Positions 33,747-45,294 of a DNA stretch of 64,000 nt are shown one piece after another. The stretch is taken from assembly GCA_027627225.1 (NCBI GenBank), contig CM051029.1, positions 73,993,578 to 74,057,577 of the forward strand, given 5' to 3'. Each line of letters starts with the position of its first letter. The first letter of the stretch is position 1. The notes beneath the pieces are model-generated. The model was not told the DNA's origin, ran no database searches, and saw only the letters and a program-made list of their open reading frames with translations. The position numbers and the translations under genes are program-made. Origin of the DNA: Congeria kusceri. Its lineage: Eukaryota; Mollusca; Bivalvia; Myida; Dreissenidae.

Positions 33747-35130
33747 AGAGACTCACCGGACCACATCATTTCGAGGTGATAAGACAATGTCCGGTGGTGA
33801 CTTCCGATGTGGTCCGTTGGTGCAAAAATAGTGTAAACAGTACGTATGACGTTACAATTATGTATTATTTTTTATGATAAAGTGCTTTTTAAGAAATCGG
33901 CAAATGTCTTTACCAGTAGGTATAATAATAGAACACTCGTTCGTAGTTTCGTTGAATAATGTACACAAATAAAGGCTTTGGGATTTTTATAAGTTGACGT
34001 CATTGAAAGAATATATCTATGATACTCCATATAGTGACATGTTTACCCGTCTGAGTTCTTACTACAACCCATTATGAAGTGTGTGACGACTGACGATGAT
34101 CACAAATATAAATGTCTTCACATACGCATTACATTTTTTGCAATAATTTGTAATTTTTGTAAGTTGTGGGAATTTCTTGGAATGAGGTGGTCCGGTGGTG
34201 CTGAGGTGGTCCGGTGGTGCTGAGGTGGTCCGGTGGTGCTGAGGTGGTCCGGTGGTGCTGATTTAGCTGATATTTATGAAACCGAAAGTAGATTTGGTAG
34301 ACACACCCAAAGCTTGTCAAGATTGATTAATGTCGAATTACCTATAACGTTCGGATATTTCTAGACCAGAGAGGAGATAAAAAAGAAAGAAATACGTGTC
34401 AATGGCGAAATGGACGACACAGTAGAGCACATTGTTGAAGAACTACTTACTCTAGGAAATATATATACAGTCGATTTAACGCTATATTTTTTAGCCTTTC
34501 ATGTTGATTTAGCGATACAGTTGTTTAATATTTGAACACTTCTTAAACCGGAATAGGACGAATAAACACAATAACTTGAAGTTTATGAATCTTGACAAGC
34601 TTTATTTGTGTCTACCAATTTTACTTTCGGTTTCATGAACATCAGCTAACTGAGCACCACCGGACCACATCAGCACCACCGGACCACCTCATTTCAAGAA
34701 ATCCCAGAAAACTAACAAAAATTACAAATTATTGCAAAATATGTATTGCACATGTGAAGACATTTATATTTGTCATCATCGTCAGTCGTCAAACACTTCA
34801 TAATGGGTTGTAGTAAGAACTCAGACGGGTAAATATGATAGTACAAAGAGTATCGTAGACATGTTCTTTCAATGACTTCAACTTATAAAAATCATACAGC
34901 CTTTATTTTTGTACAATATTTAACGAAACTACAAACGAGTGTTCGTGTATCATTACCACTGGTAAAGATATTGACCGATTTCTTAAAAAGCACCTTTATT
35001 TCAAGAAGATATTACACAATTTGAAAGTCATACGTACTGTTTACAATATTTGTGCACCACCGGACCACCTCGGAAGTCACCACCGAACATTTTCTTAACA
35101 CCTCGAGATGAGGTGGTCCGGTGAGTCTCC
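33747..35130. mobile_element. Long-arm foldback DNA element (about 550-580-bp arms)
   Basis: The left arm (33747-34325) and right arm (34587-35130) are inverted copies over their whole length: AGAGACTCACCGGACCAC at the ends, ACCCGTCTGAGTTCTTACTA (34050) mirrored at about 34810-34830, CAATAATTTGTAATTTTTG (34141) mirrored at about 34715-34735, and AAGCTTGTCAAGATT at the inner border. The centre of about 260 bp is unique. Outer flanks are TTA on the left and TAA on the right, which may be a 3-bp TWA target as in PIF/Harbinger. No transposase is inside. The two short open frames in the arms are mirror images and not genes. Confidence 0.85.
34182..34260. repeat. 19-bp tandem repeat, 4 copies
   Basis: GAGGTGGTCCGGTGGTGCT occurs four times in the left arm of the foldback element. 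The right arm has only two copies (about 34655-34695), so the array has changed length in one arm after the arms formed. Confidence 0.9.
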
Positions 35131-36142
35131 TAACAGTGTATTAGTACGATGCAATCTTTATTCATATCCGTCATTCAGTATATTATTCGTCAACGAAATT
35201 TACTGGACTATTCCATTGTGCTACCATATGCAAATACAAGTCATTCTTATGAGAAGACCGTAACATAAAAAGTTAAAACATTAATATTAATATTGCTGTG
35301 ATTACAAGTAAACGGCCAAGTTTCGACATACTTTTGATATTTTGTAGATAAAAGTCAGTAGATTACAATGTTGCTTATGTAAAATTTGAAAATTATTCGT
35401 TTGATGTTTAAAAACGATGATTTTGATCATCGGAAATGTCCATACGCCACTCGGTAATTTCCGTCGCCATTTTCTTGTTGACGTAGTTAATTCCAAACGC
35501 TCCATTAATAAGATAGGTCGCCATTATTACTTACGAAATTCCTTTAACTAAAATTGGCATTTGAGCAATTCTTTTATGACAATATTTTGTTTTTAGGTAT
35601 TGTAAGTCGTTGTGCGTGCGTTCTGGTTACCTTTAACATGTCACAACAGTTATTTAAAATGAATTTTATCGTCTAAAAAACGTCTTGCGGCACGAATAAA
35701 TGACAATTAGCTCACGCATCATTTATAGGTAGATCATGTCCATTTTTATTACTTATCTTTTCGTTGATGGTCAATCTAGCTTATCCAGTATTATTTTGAT
35801 TCTTTCATGTGTCCATTCAAGTATCATAATAAAAATGTACGATTTAAAATAGAAAACTCCCATCACTTTTCAGACAGATCACACATCGTATGTTTGGTAG
35901 TTAATCCTCTTAGTTGTTTATGTTGCTCATTTATATTAATTTTCATAACTGGTTGTTTAGAATCTGTCTTCATAGATATTTTAAAATCGATTGCTATTTA
36001 ACCGTTGCATTTTTTTCAATTTCAACTATATTCAAGATGTCAGTTTATACACGACCCCTTATTATATTATGTCATGTGACAAACAGGATGTTGTTTTAAT
36101 AACTGGATACCTCTCTTACAAATGAGCGAGAACGCTTTCACA
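35131..36142. other. No gene recognised
   Basis: AT-rich with scattered short frames (35302-35505 minus, 35807-36099 plus) that resemble no family. Confidence 0.4.
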
Positions 36143-37312
36143 TAGTGTTGCGCCTATCAATCATTTCGACGATTAATCAACGACTAATAGGTAAAGATTA
36201 ATACGTCGATTACAATTTGGAATTCGTCGATTAATTGAAGATTTATATGCATGAATTTTCTTTCTTGAAAAAAATTCCAATCCCTTTCTTTTAACTTGAA
36301 CACGTGGATCCGATTCATCTATATGTTTCAGTGACCAAACATTATATAATTTATGCACATACTCGTATGTATTATTAAATACCTTGTTCCATAAAATAAA
36401 TCGTATACATTTAGGAGGATTGTCCAAGAATAGTGTATAATTGACATCTAGCTAATGCAATTATACACGAATATTTAAAATATTGTATAATTTATTTTGA
36501 TATGATTTTTAGAACTAATATTTGTAAAGCTGTTATGTCATAATTACCAACAAAAAAGTCCTTGATGGCTCCACTCAGTAATGTTAAAGATGGAGATATT
36601 ACTTTTGTGAAAGGTTTGAACAAAGGTTATAACATGTAAACATACAAATAATAAAATTATGGTCTTTGTATGAATTTGTCTAGCTGTTATTTAACTGTCA
36701 TTTTTTTTTTAGCTCACCGTTTAGCCTTGCTTATAAAAAACTACCTAATTGCCATAAACGAGTAGGGACCCGGGTATAGTTTCTTTCCCATGGTATCCAA
36801 ATTTTCGCACTCCGTTTAATAGTACTAGTGTTAATGCTGCAGTTCAGAAAGATAATAGGGACGGGTTTGCAAAGGCCAAGTCATGCTTGCTGTATTGTTT
36901 TGCTTCTTTCTTAGAGTAAAGCTGTAGTATCATCTACACTTCCTATATTCAAAATTGTCTGAGATCTGATGGTACCCAACACAAGAAAAAGATGTATAGT
37001 ATTTGAGCGGTTGCTTAACTTTTCAATAATGAATATATCTGATATGTATCTTGTCATTAGTCCAGCGTGTTAATAGGATAATGCAGTTGACAAACTGTAT
37101 TTACAAAAACATGTTTGATGTCAATTTCCTTTATAATTGCTATATAAATCAGACACATATTTATTACCAAACTAAATACAACATAAATCATTGAAACGTT
37201 GGAGTCTTTGGTGTATTTCCTTTACTTTTAAGAATCCTGAGTAATCGGTTATTTAGTCATAACTTGTTGCTGATTAATCGACTAAAATTTTGGACACTGA
37301 TTATCGACACTA
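36143..37312. mobile_element. Non-autonomous hAT-type element with perfect 8-bp TSD
   Basis: Begins TAGTGTTGCGCC and ends with the reverse complement of TAGTGTCGATAA, fitting the hAT 5'-YARNG terminus. The 8-bp direct repeat CTTTCACA flanks it exactly (36135-36142 and 37313-37320). Subterminal GATTAATCGACTA-like words on both sides are typical of such elements. The only sizeable frame (36173-36427, minus) shows no transposase motif, so it needs an enzyme from elsewhere. Confidence 0.88.
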
Positions 37313-38522
37313 CTTTCACAGTTTGCTAAGTGTAATGACTACAATTATTAAAATTTACAAAAGAAATATGTTCGTGAAGTGAAAATTTATGAATGTGAAG
37401 TAGTTATGTGTCTTTTTCAATGCGTCATGCACTTAAAATAAAAACATACCCATTTCATGATGTTTCACATAGACAAAGCATGAACATGTGATATGCTGAC
37501 GCACATACATGTCGACAATTTATGTATTGTTTTATTTGCTGTTGAACAACCGATATTAGTGTACTTGCTATTTTGTTTGCAATTGAAATTCAACTAATTC
37601 GCCATGCTCAAAACTTGGCAAACCTTCATATTACGTTTGACACGTTATTGTATAGGAAAACACAGGAAATTGTCATCTTTGTTTGTCGGGGCCATAAAGT
37701 TTATGATCTCGGTCGTGGTGACAGCAGGGAACCCAGACTAAGGATCCATTTCTATTGATCTCAGAGATACAATATTTTTATCCTTAGTCTAGTAGTTAAG
37801 ATTCAAAAATACTGATAAGTTGATAACACAAAGTGGCACTAAGTAAACGATCCCTGATGTCTAAGACGAAGGAAGTAAAGACTATGTGTAGTCTTTTTTT
37901 TTTTAATCAAATATTGACAAATACTAACATTAGAATAAGTTTTTAACCTACATTTATCTGACACATCCTGCTTAATATACATTGTGTCGTAGATTAATGT
38001 AACTTGAAATAAAGCGAGTTTTGAAATTATTTTTACAGTCTAAATATAAAACAATTAAAGCGCCGGGAGAATATACGTCACTTCCGGTTTGAAACAAAAT
38101 GGCGTATCGATAGAAATAAGCGCAAAGTCCCGTTGTCTTTTATGCTATACACGCTTATAAAAGCGTTATTTATGAAAACTGATACGAGAAGTTCATTTGT
38201 TATGGCTAAAACTATGTTGCTAAAGAATACATAACATTTGTTTGGAGCTTGGCCTTTCAACTTTAACGATTTAGGGGCATAACATATGTGCAAAGAAGGC
38301 TGATAGCTCTTTCTGGCTGTCAAGGCCCATGTGCATGTTAAGTAACATGGCCAGTGTATATTAAGATGTATAGACCGTATACGTACTCGTTAGCAAAAGA
38401 AGTAATATTCAATAGTATCATTGAGATAAAAAAAATCGAAATTAAAAAAATGCTTTACAATCAAAACATATAATAACATTTATTAAAATTATTATCCATA
38501 TATATTTGAAGCAAATAACACA
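37313..38522. other. No gene recognised
   Basis: AT-rich. The minus frame at 38078-38323 and plus frame at 37573-37758 are unassigned. Confidence 0.4.
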
Positions 38523-38945
38523 TGTTATCTTGCGGTAGTGAACGTATGGTGGACACTTAAGTGAGCCACATGAAGTCTCCACGATGGGGGATGTTCTTCC
38601 CATCCTGATTCGCAATATCGCCTGCTTCCCACTAAGGAGTGGCGTCTAGGCAAGCGTAATTTGTCGGTGATTATTTTTGGCTAAGGCCGGACACCATGTA
38701 TCCCAAGTACTCATGTGACCAGCCTGCTTAGCACTGGTTCTTGCCGGGAACCATCACGGTGGTTCGGCCGCCATCACTGTGTTGCCAACCAAAATCTTAT
38801 TCCGTACCTAACATCATTGGTGCTTAGTGTTGAGCCGAGTCATCCTAAACTGCCCCAAATGGTTCCCCAGCCAAGCAATTGCAATCTGCAGCTCCATTTG
38901 CCTGCCAGTCAATTCCACCAGTATAACCTTCATAAGCATGTGCAT
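38523..38945 (-). pseudogene. C4-like family pseudogene, exon 3
   Basis: Reads GYTGGIDWQANGAADCNCLA, a stop after FGAV, DDSAQ, another stop, then DGGRTTVMVPGKNQC, HEYLGYMVSGLSQ, PTNYACLDATP and a worn C-terminal end. About 20 codons around the DHDVPCAVC segment are deleted and at least five stops are present, so it is long dead. It begins only some 10 bp from the edge of the 63-bp array, with no exon 2 or intron between. Confidence 0.85.
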
Positions 38946-38955
38946 GTTAAGTAAT

Positions 38956-41815
38956 ACTTCACTATTGAGTGTTAGCCTTTGAGCCTTGCCGTCAGTCTGA
39001 ATGGCCGCTGACATATCTTCTTCACCATTGAGTGTTAGCCTTTGAGCCATGCCGTCAGTCTGAATGGCCGCTGACATATCTACTTCACTATTGAGCGTTA
39101 GCCTTTGAACCTTGCCGTCAGTCTGAGTGGCTGCTGACATATCTACTTCACTATTGAGTGTTAGACTTTGAGCCTTGACGTCAGTCTGAATGGCCGCTGA
39201 CATATGTACTTCACTATTGATTGTTAGCCTTTGAGCCTTGCCGTCAGTCTGAGTGGCCGCTGACATATCTACTACACTACTGAGTGTTAGCCTTTGAGCC
39301 TTGCCGTCAGTCTGAATGGCCGCTGACATATCTACTTCACTATTGAGTGTTAGCCTTTGAGCCTTGCCGTCAGTCTCAATGGCCGCTGACATATGTACTT
39401 CACTATTGAGTGTTAGCCTTTGAGCCTTGCCGTCAGTCTAAGTGGCCGCTGACATATCTACTTCACTATTGAGTGTTAGCCTTTGAGCCTTGCCGTCAGT
39501 CTGAATGGCCGCTGACATATCTACTTCACTATTGAGTGTTAGCCTTTGAGCCTTGCCGTCAGTCTGAATGACCGCAGACATATCTACTTCACTATTGAGT
39601 GTCAGACTTTGAGTCTTGGCGTCAGTCTGAATGGTCGCTGACATATCTACTTCACTATTGAGTGTTAGCCTTTGAGCCTTGCCGTCAGTCTGAATGGCCG
39701 CTGACATATCTACTTCACTATTGAGTGTTAGCCTTTGAGCCTTGCCGTCAGTCTGAGTGGCCGCTGACATATCTTATTCACTATTGAGTGTTAGCCTTTG
39801 AGCCTTGCCGTCAGTCTGAATGGCCGCTGACATATCTACTTCACTATTGCGTGTTAGCCTTTGAGCCTTGCCGTCAGTCTGAATGGCCGCTGACATATCG
39901 ACTTGACTATTGAGTGTTAGCCTTTGAGCCTTGCCGTCAGTCTGAATGGCCGCTGACATATCTACTTCACTATTGAGTGTTAGCCTTTGAGCCTTGCCAT
40001 CAGTCTGAATGGCCGCTGACATATCTACTTCACTATTGAGTGTTAGCCTTTGAGCCTTGCCGTCAGTCTGAGTGGCCGCTGACATATCTACTTCACTATT
40101 GAGTGTTAGCCTTTGAGCCTTGCCATCAGTCTGAATGGCCGCTGACATATCTACTTCACTATTGAGTGTTAGCCTTTGAGCCTTGCCGTCAGTCTGAATG
40201 GCCGCTGACATATCTACTTCACTATTGAGTGTTAGCCTTTGAGCCTTGCCGTCAGTCTGAATGGCCGCTGACATATCTACTTCACCATTGAGTGTTAGAC
40301 TTTGAGCCTTGCCGTCAGTCTGAATGGCCGCTGACATATCTACTACGCTATTGAGTGTTAGCCTTTGTGCCTTGCCGTCAGTCTGAATGGCTGCTGACAT
40401 ATCTACTTCACTATTGAGTGTTGGCCTTTGAGCCTTGCCGTCAGTCTGCATGGCCGCTGACATATCTACTTCACTATTGAGTGTTAGCCTTTGAGCCTTG
40501 CCGTCAGTCTGAATGGCTGCTCACATATCTACTTCACTATTGAGCGCTAGCCTTTGAGCCTTGCCGTCAGTCTGAATGGCCGCTGACATATCTACTTCAC
40601 TATTGAGTGTTAGCCTTTGAGCCTTGCCGTCAGTCTGAATGACCGCAGACATATCTACTTCACTATTGAGTGTCAGCCTTTGAGTCTTGGCGTCAGTCTG
40701 AATGGTCGCTGACATATCTACTTCACTATTGAGTGTTAGCCTTTGAGCCTTGCCGTCAGTCTGAATGGCCGCTGACATATCTACTTCACTATTGAGTGTT
40801 AGCCTTTGAGCCTTGCCGTCAGTCTGAGTGGCCGCTGACATATCTACTTCACTATTGCGTGTTAGCCTTTGAGCCTTGCCGTCAGTCTGAATGGCCGCTG
40901 ACATATCGACTTGACTATTGAGTGTTAGCCTTTGAGCCTTGCCGTCAGTCTGAATGGCCGCTGACATATCTACTTCACTATTGAGTGTTAGACTTTGAGC
41001 CTTGCCATCAGTCTGAATGGCCGCTGACATATCTACTTCACTATTGAGTGTTAGCCTTTGAGCCTTGCCGTCAGTCTGAGTGGCCGCTGACATATCTACT
41101 TCACTATTGAGTGTTAGCCTTTGAGCCTTGCCATCAGTCTGAATGGCCGCTGACATATCTACTTCACTATTGAGTGTTAGCCTTTGAGCCTTGCCGTCAG
41201 TCTGAATGGCCGCTGACATATCTACTTCACTATTGAGTGTTAGCCTTTGAGCCTTGCCGTCAGTCTGAATGGCCGCTGACATATCTACTTCACCATTGAG
41301 TGTTAGACTTTGAGCCTTGCCGTCAGTCTGAATGGCCGCTGACATATCTACTACGCTATTGAGTGTTAGCCTTTGTGCCTTGCCGTCAGTCTGAATGGCT
41401 GCTGACATATCTACTTCACTATTGAGTGTTGGCCTTTGAGCCTTGCCGTCAGTCTGCATGGCCGCTGACATATCTACTTCACTATTGAGTGTTAGCCTTT
41501 GAGCCTTGCCGTCAGTCTGAATGGCTGCTCACATATCTACTTCACTATTGAGCGCTAGCCTTTGAGCCTTGCCGTCAGTCTGAATGGCCGCTGACATATC
41601 TACTTCACTATTGAGTGTTAGCCTTTGAGCCTTGCCTTCAGTCTGAATGGCCGCTGACATATCTACTTCACTATTGAGTGTTAGCCTTTGAGCCTTGCCG
41701 TCAGTCTGAATGGCCGCTGACATATCTACTTCACTACTGAGAGTTAGCCTTTGAGCCTTGCCGTCAGTCTGAATGGCCGCTGACATATTTAGTTCACTAT
41801 TGAGTGTTAGCCTTT
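38956..41815 (-). repeat. 63-bp minisatellite derived from C4-like exon 1, about 45 copies
   Basis: Read on the minus strand, each unit is 21 codons, AQRLTLNSEVD followed by MSAAIQTDGK. This aligns codon for codon with KRLVLHSDMD-MAAAIQTLTTR of intact exon 1 (about 49690-49752). The frame is kept through the whole array; only four in-frame stops interrupt it (about 39438, 39774, 40521, 41529) and there is no frameshift. The stops at 40521 and 41529, and the MSAAM-type units starting at 40463 and 41471, are exactly 1008 bp (16 units) apart, which shows a higher-order duplication. Translation is unproven: there is no signal peptide exon and the neighbouring exon 3 is dead. Confidence 0.95.
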
Positions 41816-41979
41816 GTCATCATGATGAGAAAAGCTGGCACGAAAAAGCATGCGCATTGTCGAATTTCTTTTCAACACTTAATTGGAATATTGTTCTGAC
41901 TTTATTAAAACATGTATTTTTAATTATAACTTTGCTACATTAATACCTAATTACCTGCTTAATACATCAAAATTTATCA

Positions 41980-42280
41980 ACTTGCCATTTTAATCTCTTC
42001 GTTATCTCCAAATTCCAACTTGGTTTTGGTATCTAAACACGCGTAATTTGTAGGCGACCTATAGTCTCTTATACTCGCAAACAATATAGCCTGAAATTCC
42101 ATCTTCCAGCCCGGAAAACACCGATTCCAGCTGGGAATCATCACGAGTTGGCCGGTTGGACGTGCAGACTGCACAGTGGGCGTCGTGGTCATGCATATTC
42201 TGACCAAATAAGCGAGCTTCGCCTTCACTGAACTGAGCAATAAATCCAAACACAGACTTATATATCTTCAGCATATTACC
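41980..42280 (-). pseudogene. C4-like family pseudogene, 3' half of exon 3
   Basis: Reads MLKIYKSVFGFIAQFSEGEA, RLFGQNMHDHDAHCAVC, TSNRPTR, then in a second frame VMIPSWNRCFPGWKMEFQ, SPTNYACLDT and FGDNEEIKMAS. It starts abruptly at the codon after the DDSAQ-N position and stops before the GSLKCPP end. The missing 5' half of the exon is found in the opposite orientation at 42973-43060. Confidence 0.85.
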
Positions 42281-42569
42281 CAATCTTATTAAAATCAAAT
42301 CCTAACGTTATTAGGATCAGAAGATGTCGTATAACAGGTCACGTTCAAATGACCTTCCGAACAATAAAATATCAGCCCTGCTGCGCCCATTGACATTTCT
42401 TTTTGCACATCAAAGTTTGGCCTCAGTTTTTAAAAAAGGTGATGCATTTCCAGCTCATCCTCGGGAATAAATCATTTTCAGTTCATTTTCACATGGATAA
42501 CAATGGATATAGTGGTACATTAGTCGAGTAAACATCCGAAGTTCACGTTTATTTCTTGCATAGTTTTTG

Positions 42570-42760
42570 TGGTTAAACCGGTTTAAACCCCCAATGCTTT
42601 GCACTGACCGTTCCAAGGCGGTGACCCCAGTTTTATTCATGTGTGTTTTGTGTTTGTTATGTGTTTTTGTGATGTGCTGTGTATTTTTTTGGCAATTGGT
42701 CACTTGCCATAAATAAACGACCTCGGGCTGCTAATAGGAGGTCTCTCCTGCTGTTGCAAC
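42570..42760 (+). repeat. Interspersed CCGGTTTAAACC-type repeat, copy 3 (most complete)
   Basis: Starts ACCGGTTTAAACCCCCAATG, continues GACCGTTCCAAGGCGGTGAC, TGTTTTTGTGATGTGCTGTG, CAATTGGTCACTTGCCATAA and ends after ATAAACGACC...CTGCTAATAGGAG. Probably a SINE-like family; I could not place a tRNA promoter in it. Confidence 0.75.
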
Positions 42761-42785
42761 TATAGTTGTTTAGATATGTTAGCAG

Positions 42786-43060
42786 GTTCAGTATACAATA
42801 GGTGCTTGCGAAAAATATGTCCCTAAAACGAAGCAGATCTGATTTACGCAGGTAAAACCAATATTTTAGAGCCGATGTAATATAATTGTGTACTAGAAAT
42901 GTAAGTAAATACAATGGGTTCATAAAGGAATGAATACTCAAGAGTTGAACACTCTTTGAATAGGCCTAAAACTGTTGTACGACGTGAGTGGTGCCGCAGA
43001 TTACATTTGTTTCAGCGTTGATCCATTATGTGTAGTCTACGATAGTTCCGCTCAGGGGAA
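42786..43060 (+). pseudogene. C4-like family pseudogene, exon 2 and 5' half of exon 3
   Basis: Exon 2 (42786-42851, 66 nt, AGCAG acceptor and GCAG/GTAAAA donor both kept) reads SVYNRCLRKICP, one stop, NEADLIYAG. The exon 3 part (about 42973-43060) reads VSGAADYICFSVDPLCVVYD, SSAQGN and then ends in foreign sequence ATTAAAATCA. Together with 41980-42280 it makes up one exon. Confidence 0.8.
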
Positions 43061-44054
43061 TACACCCATCTCATTAAAATCATCTCCAGTCTGACGCTAC
43101 TATATTATCCGCAGACTGGATCTGATAACTTCGCATAAGGGGTCACGTTCAGACGACCTTTTCATGAGCCAATCAAATTGTTGCCTTCAAAATGTTGCGG
43201 TATAACTTTATATATAAATATAAACAAAGCGAAACTATCAATTTATTTCTACAAATAGTACATTGATATTATATACAAACATACCTAAAAAACTTATTAT
43301 ATAAAATAAACTAAATATTGTTGCATTTTGAGTTGAAAAAGAAGACAACCACGTGGATGAAATAAATGTAAATGCGCATGTGATCAACATACTGTTTTAT
43401 ATTTTAAACAAGTTTAACTATTATACTGTAAATGTTATGATGAAATTGACAATATTACTTGAAGCTGCTACGGCACAGATAATGAGAGATGTATAACTGA
43501 GGTCAATACTCTTGTTTACAGTATAAAGGTAAGGAAAGATCTAGGATCACAAGAGGTACAGGAAGCTGCAAAAAAGGAGCAGGGTGAAAATCCGGACCAG
43601 TATGTTGACATTTTCTAATAATTTGCTAAATCCAGGGTATTTATTCTCTAATGCTTGTAATAAATGTTTTAGGCATAGTCCATTCATTTGTCATTGAATA
43701 TTTGAAAAATATATTTAAAAATTCAAAAGATATTCAACATTTGTGTGTTCGCCACCCTGCTATTTTGCTCTAGATCTTGCAATCGATTAAGCACCACTTT
43801 AAAGAATAATAACAATACAAATAATAGCAAACATTACGACTTGTTTGGGAAAGCCCTTCTAAAAATAGACTATTACTGTTCGGTGTGTGATATTGAAGAT
43901 GTGATGTTAATTGTTAATGTCCAATACTATTATAACAAAAGATTATACAATATTTTAATTTTTTTTATTTCCGTTTATTGATATATTTATTTTTAAATTA
44001 TTACATGAAATATATTAGAAAAAGTCCTAAAGACTTATTGTTTTAAACAAAACA
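43061..44054. other. No gene recognised
   Basis: 43070-43170 shares ATTAAAATCA and GGTCACGTTCAGACGACCTT with 42286-42355, probably two ends of one inserted element. The remainder is AT-rich without exons. Confidence 0.45.
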
Positions 44055-44127
44055 GTCCCGAGTTCCTTCGGGGGATTCAACCAGGGTCCTCTGCGTGAGA
44101 GGCAAACACTTTAACCGCGCGGCTAAA
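44055..44127 (-). mobile_element. tRNA-like SINE head
   Basis: On the minus strand: TTTAGCCGCGCGGTTAAAGT (A box region), TTTGC-CTCTCAC-GCAGA (anticodon stem and loop, anticodon CTC, Glu type), then CCTGGTTGAATCCCCC (B box/T arm). The acceptor stem is not formed, so this is a SINE or tRNA relic rather than a working tRNA. A CCCGAAGGAACTCGGG stem follows. Confidence 0.5.
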
Positions 44128-45064
44128 CACGTTCAGATGTTTTTGAAAGCTCTTATCGCTACTTGTGTTATGAAACTACGGAACTTCGGAAGCGAAATCG
44201 ATTACTTTTATGGGCCACGTGGTAATTTATAACAACAACCTGAGAGTTATAAATAGTTGAAAAGCGTCTCGAGGCGCTTTTGAAATGGGGTTGCAACAAT
44301 GCTTCGTAATGAATAAACCAATGTGTGTCGATTTTGTGTTAATGTGTCAACAATGTTATTTCGGTCAGTTGTATCAAATACAATGTAATAAAGTAATTCA
44401 CAAGACTTGAAACAATGTTTTTCATTTTTGTCATTTTCCCCATTTGTGACGTAGCAGCTTAAAAGCAGATTGGTAACATAAACCTGTCGAAGGAAACACT
44501 AAAATAGCCAAAATAAATTGAACTAATACGAGTGTAAACTTTTGCATCGCTTATAAGTGTTGTGTAACCTATAACAACTGTCCAGTCAATGTATATACAT
44601 GTATTGGAATTTCCGGCTGTACAGCCGATAACTAGTTTGTTTTTAAAAAGTGACCAATTAGGCGTTTAAATACAATGGTTCTTATTTACTTTTGTGATAT
44701 TTTAAATCAAAGTTAAAAATATTTCACTTAATCGGGTTATTTTAATTTATGTTACTATGTCTGTTGTAAGATCGTCCATACACACTTTAAAAGGACCTGT
44801 TCACAGATTGGCACATTTTTGTCATAGATCGTCAAAAGAAAAATATACATTATACGAATACTAACAAGCAAAATAGCACAACTGACAAAGAAATACATTG
44901 GAAATAGAGCGTCGGTAAGAAAAAAGTCATCGGTATTTTGGAAAACAGGTGTATCACTTACACAGCGTTTTAAATTCACTGCCATGTGTGTAAGTCAGAA
45001 TGGTAGAGTGGTAAGCGAGACAGACTTTTGATTCCGGCGGATGCCATTTGTTTTTAAATTAAAT
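44128..45064. other. No gene recognised
   Basis: AT-rich intergenic sequence, with no open frame or repeat that I could assign. Confidence 0.4.
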
Positions 45065-45294
45065 GAGGCATGTCGTGGTAAAACCGGACTTAATGCATGT
45101 GCGCACAGGCTAACCCGGGACGGCACTTTCCGCCTACAGTGGATTTATGGTTAGAAGAGTCTTCCTTGAAACAGAAAAAAAACACATAAAAGCGGAAAGT
45201 GTCGACCTGGATTAGCCTGTGCGGACTGCACAGGCTGATCCGGGACGACACTTTACGCACATGCATTAAGTCCGGTTTTCCCACGACGCGCCTC
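45065..45294. mobile_element. Palindromic MITE
   Basis: Left GTCGTGGTAAAACCGGACTT and right (reverse complement) GTCGTGGGAAAACCGGACTT continue through AATGCATGTGCG, giving arms of about 40 bp. Inside, CGGCACTTTCCGC/GCGGAAAGTGTCG and GCCTGTGCGGACTGCACAGGC make nested stems. The outermost bases are GAGGC on both sides and possibly a 4-bp AAAT repeat. The minus frame at 45090-45296 is a by-product of the palindrome. Confidence 0.8.

Noticed and set aside
34129..34813. Two similar short genes (34129-34320 minus, 34592-34813 plus)
   Set aside because: They are mirror images lying in the arms of one foldback element.
38814..39392. 192-codon frame joining the 63-bp array to a novel C-terminus
   Set aside because: The tail LLNMHMLMKV... 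is the worn exon 3 of the C4-like family read out of frame, so the fusion frame is accidental.
44055..44127. Functional tRNA-Glu gene on the minus strand
   Set aside because: The acceptor stem does not close; only the promoter-box arms and anticodon loop resemble a tRNA.
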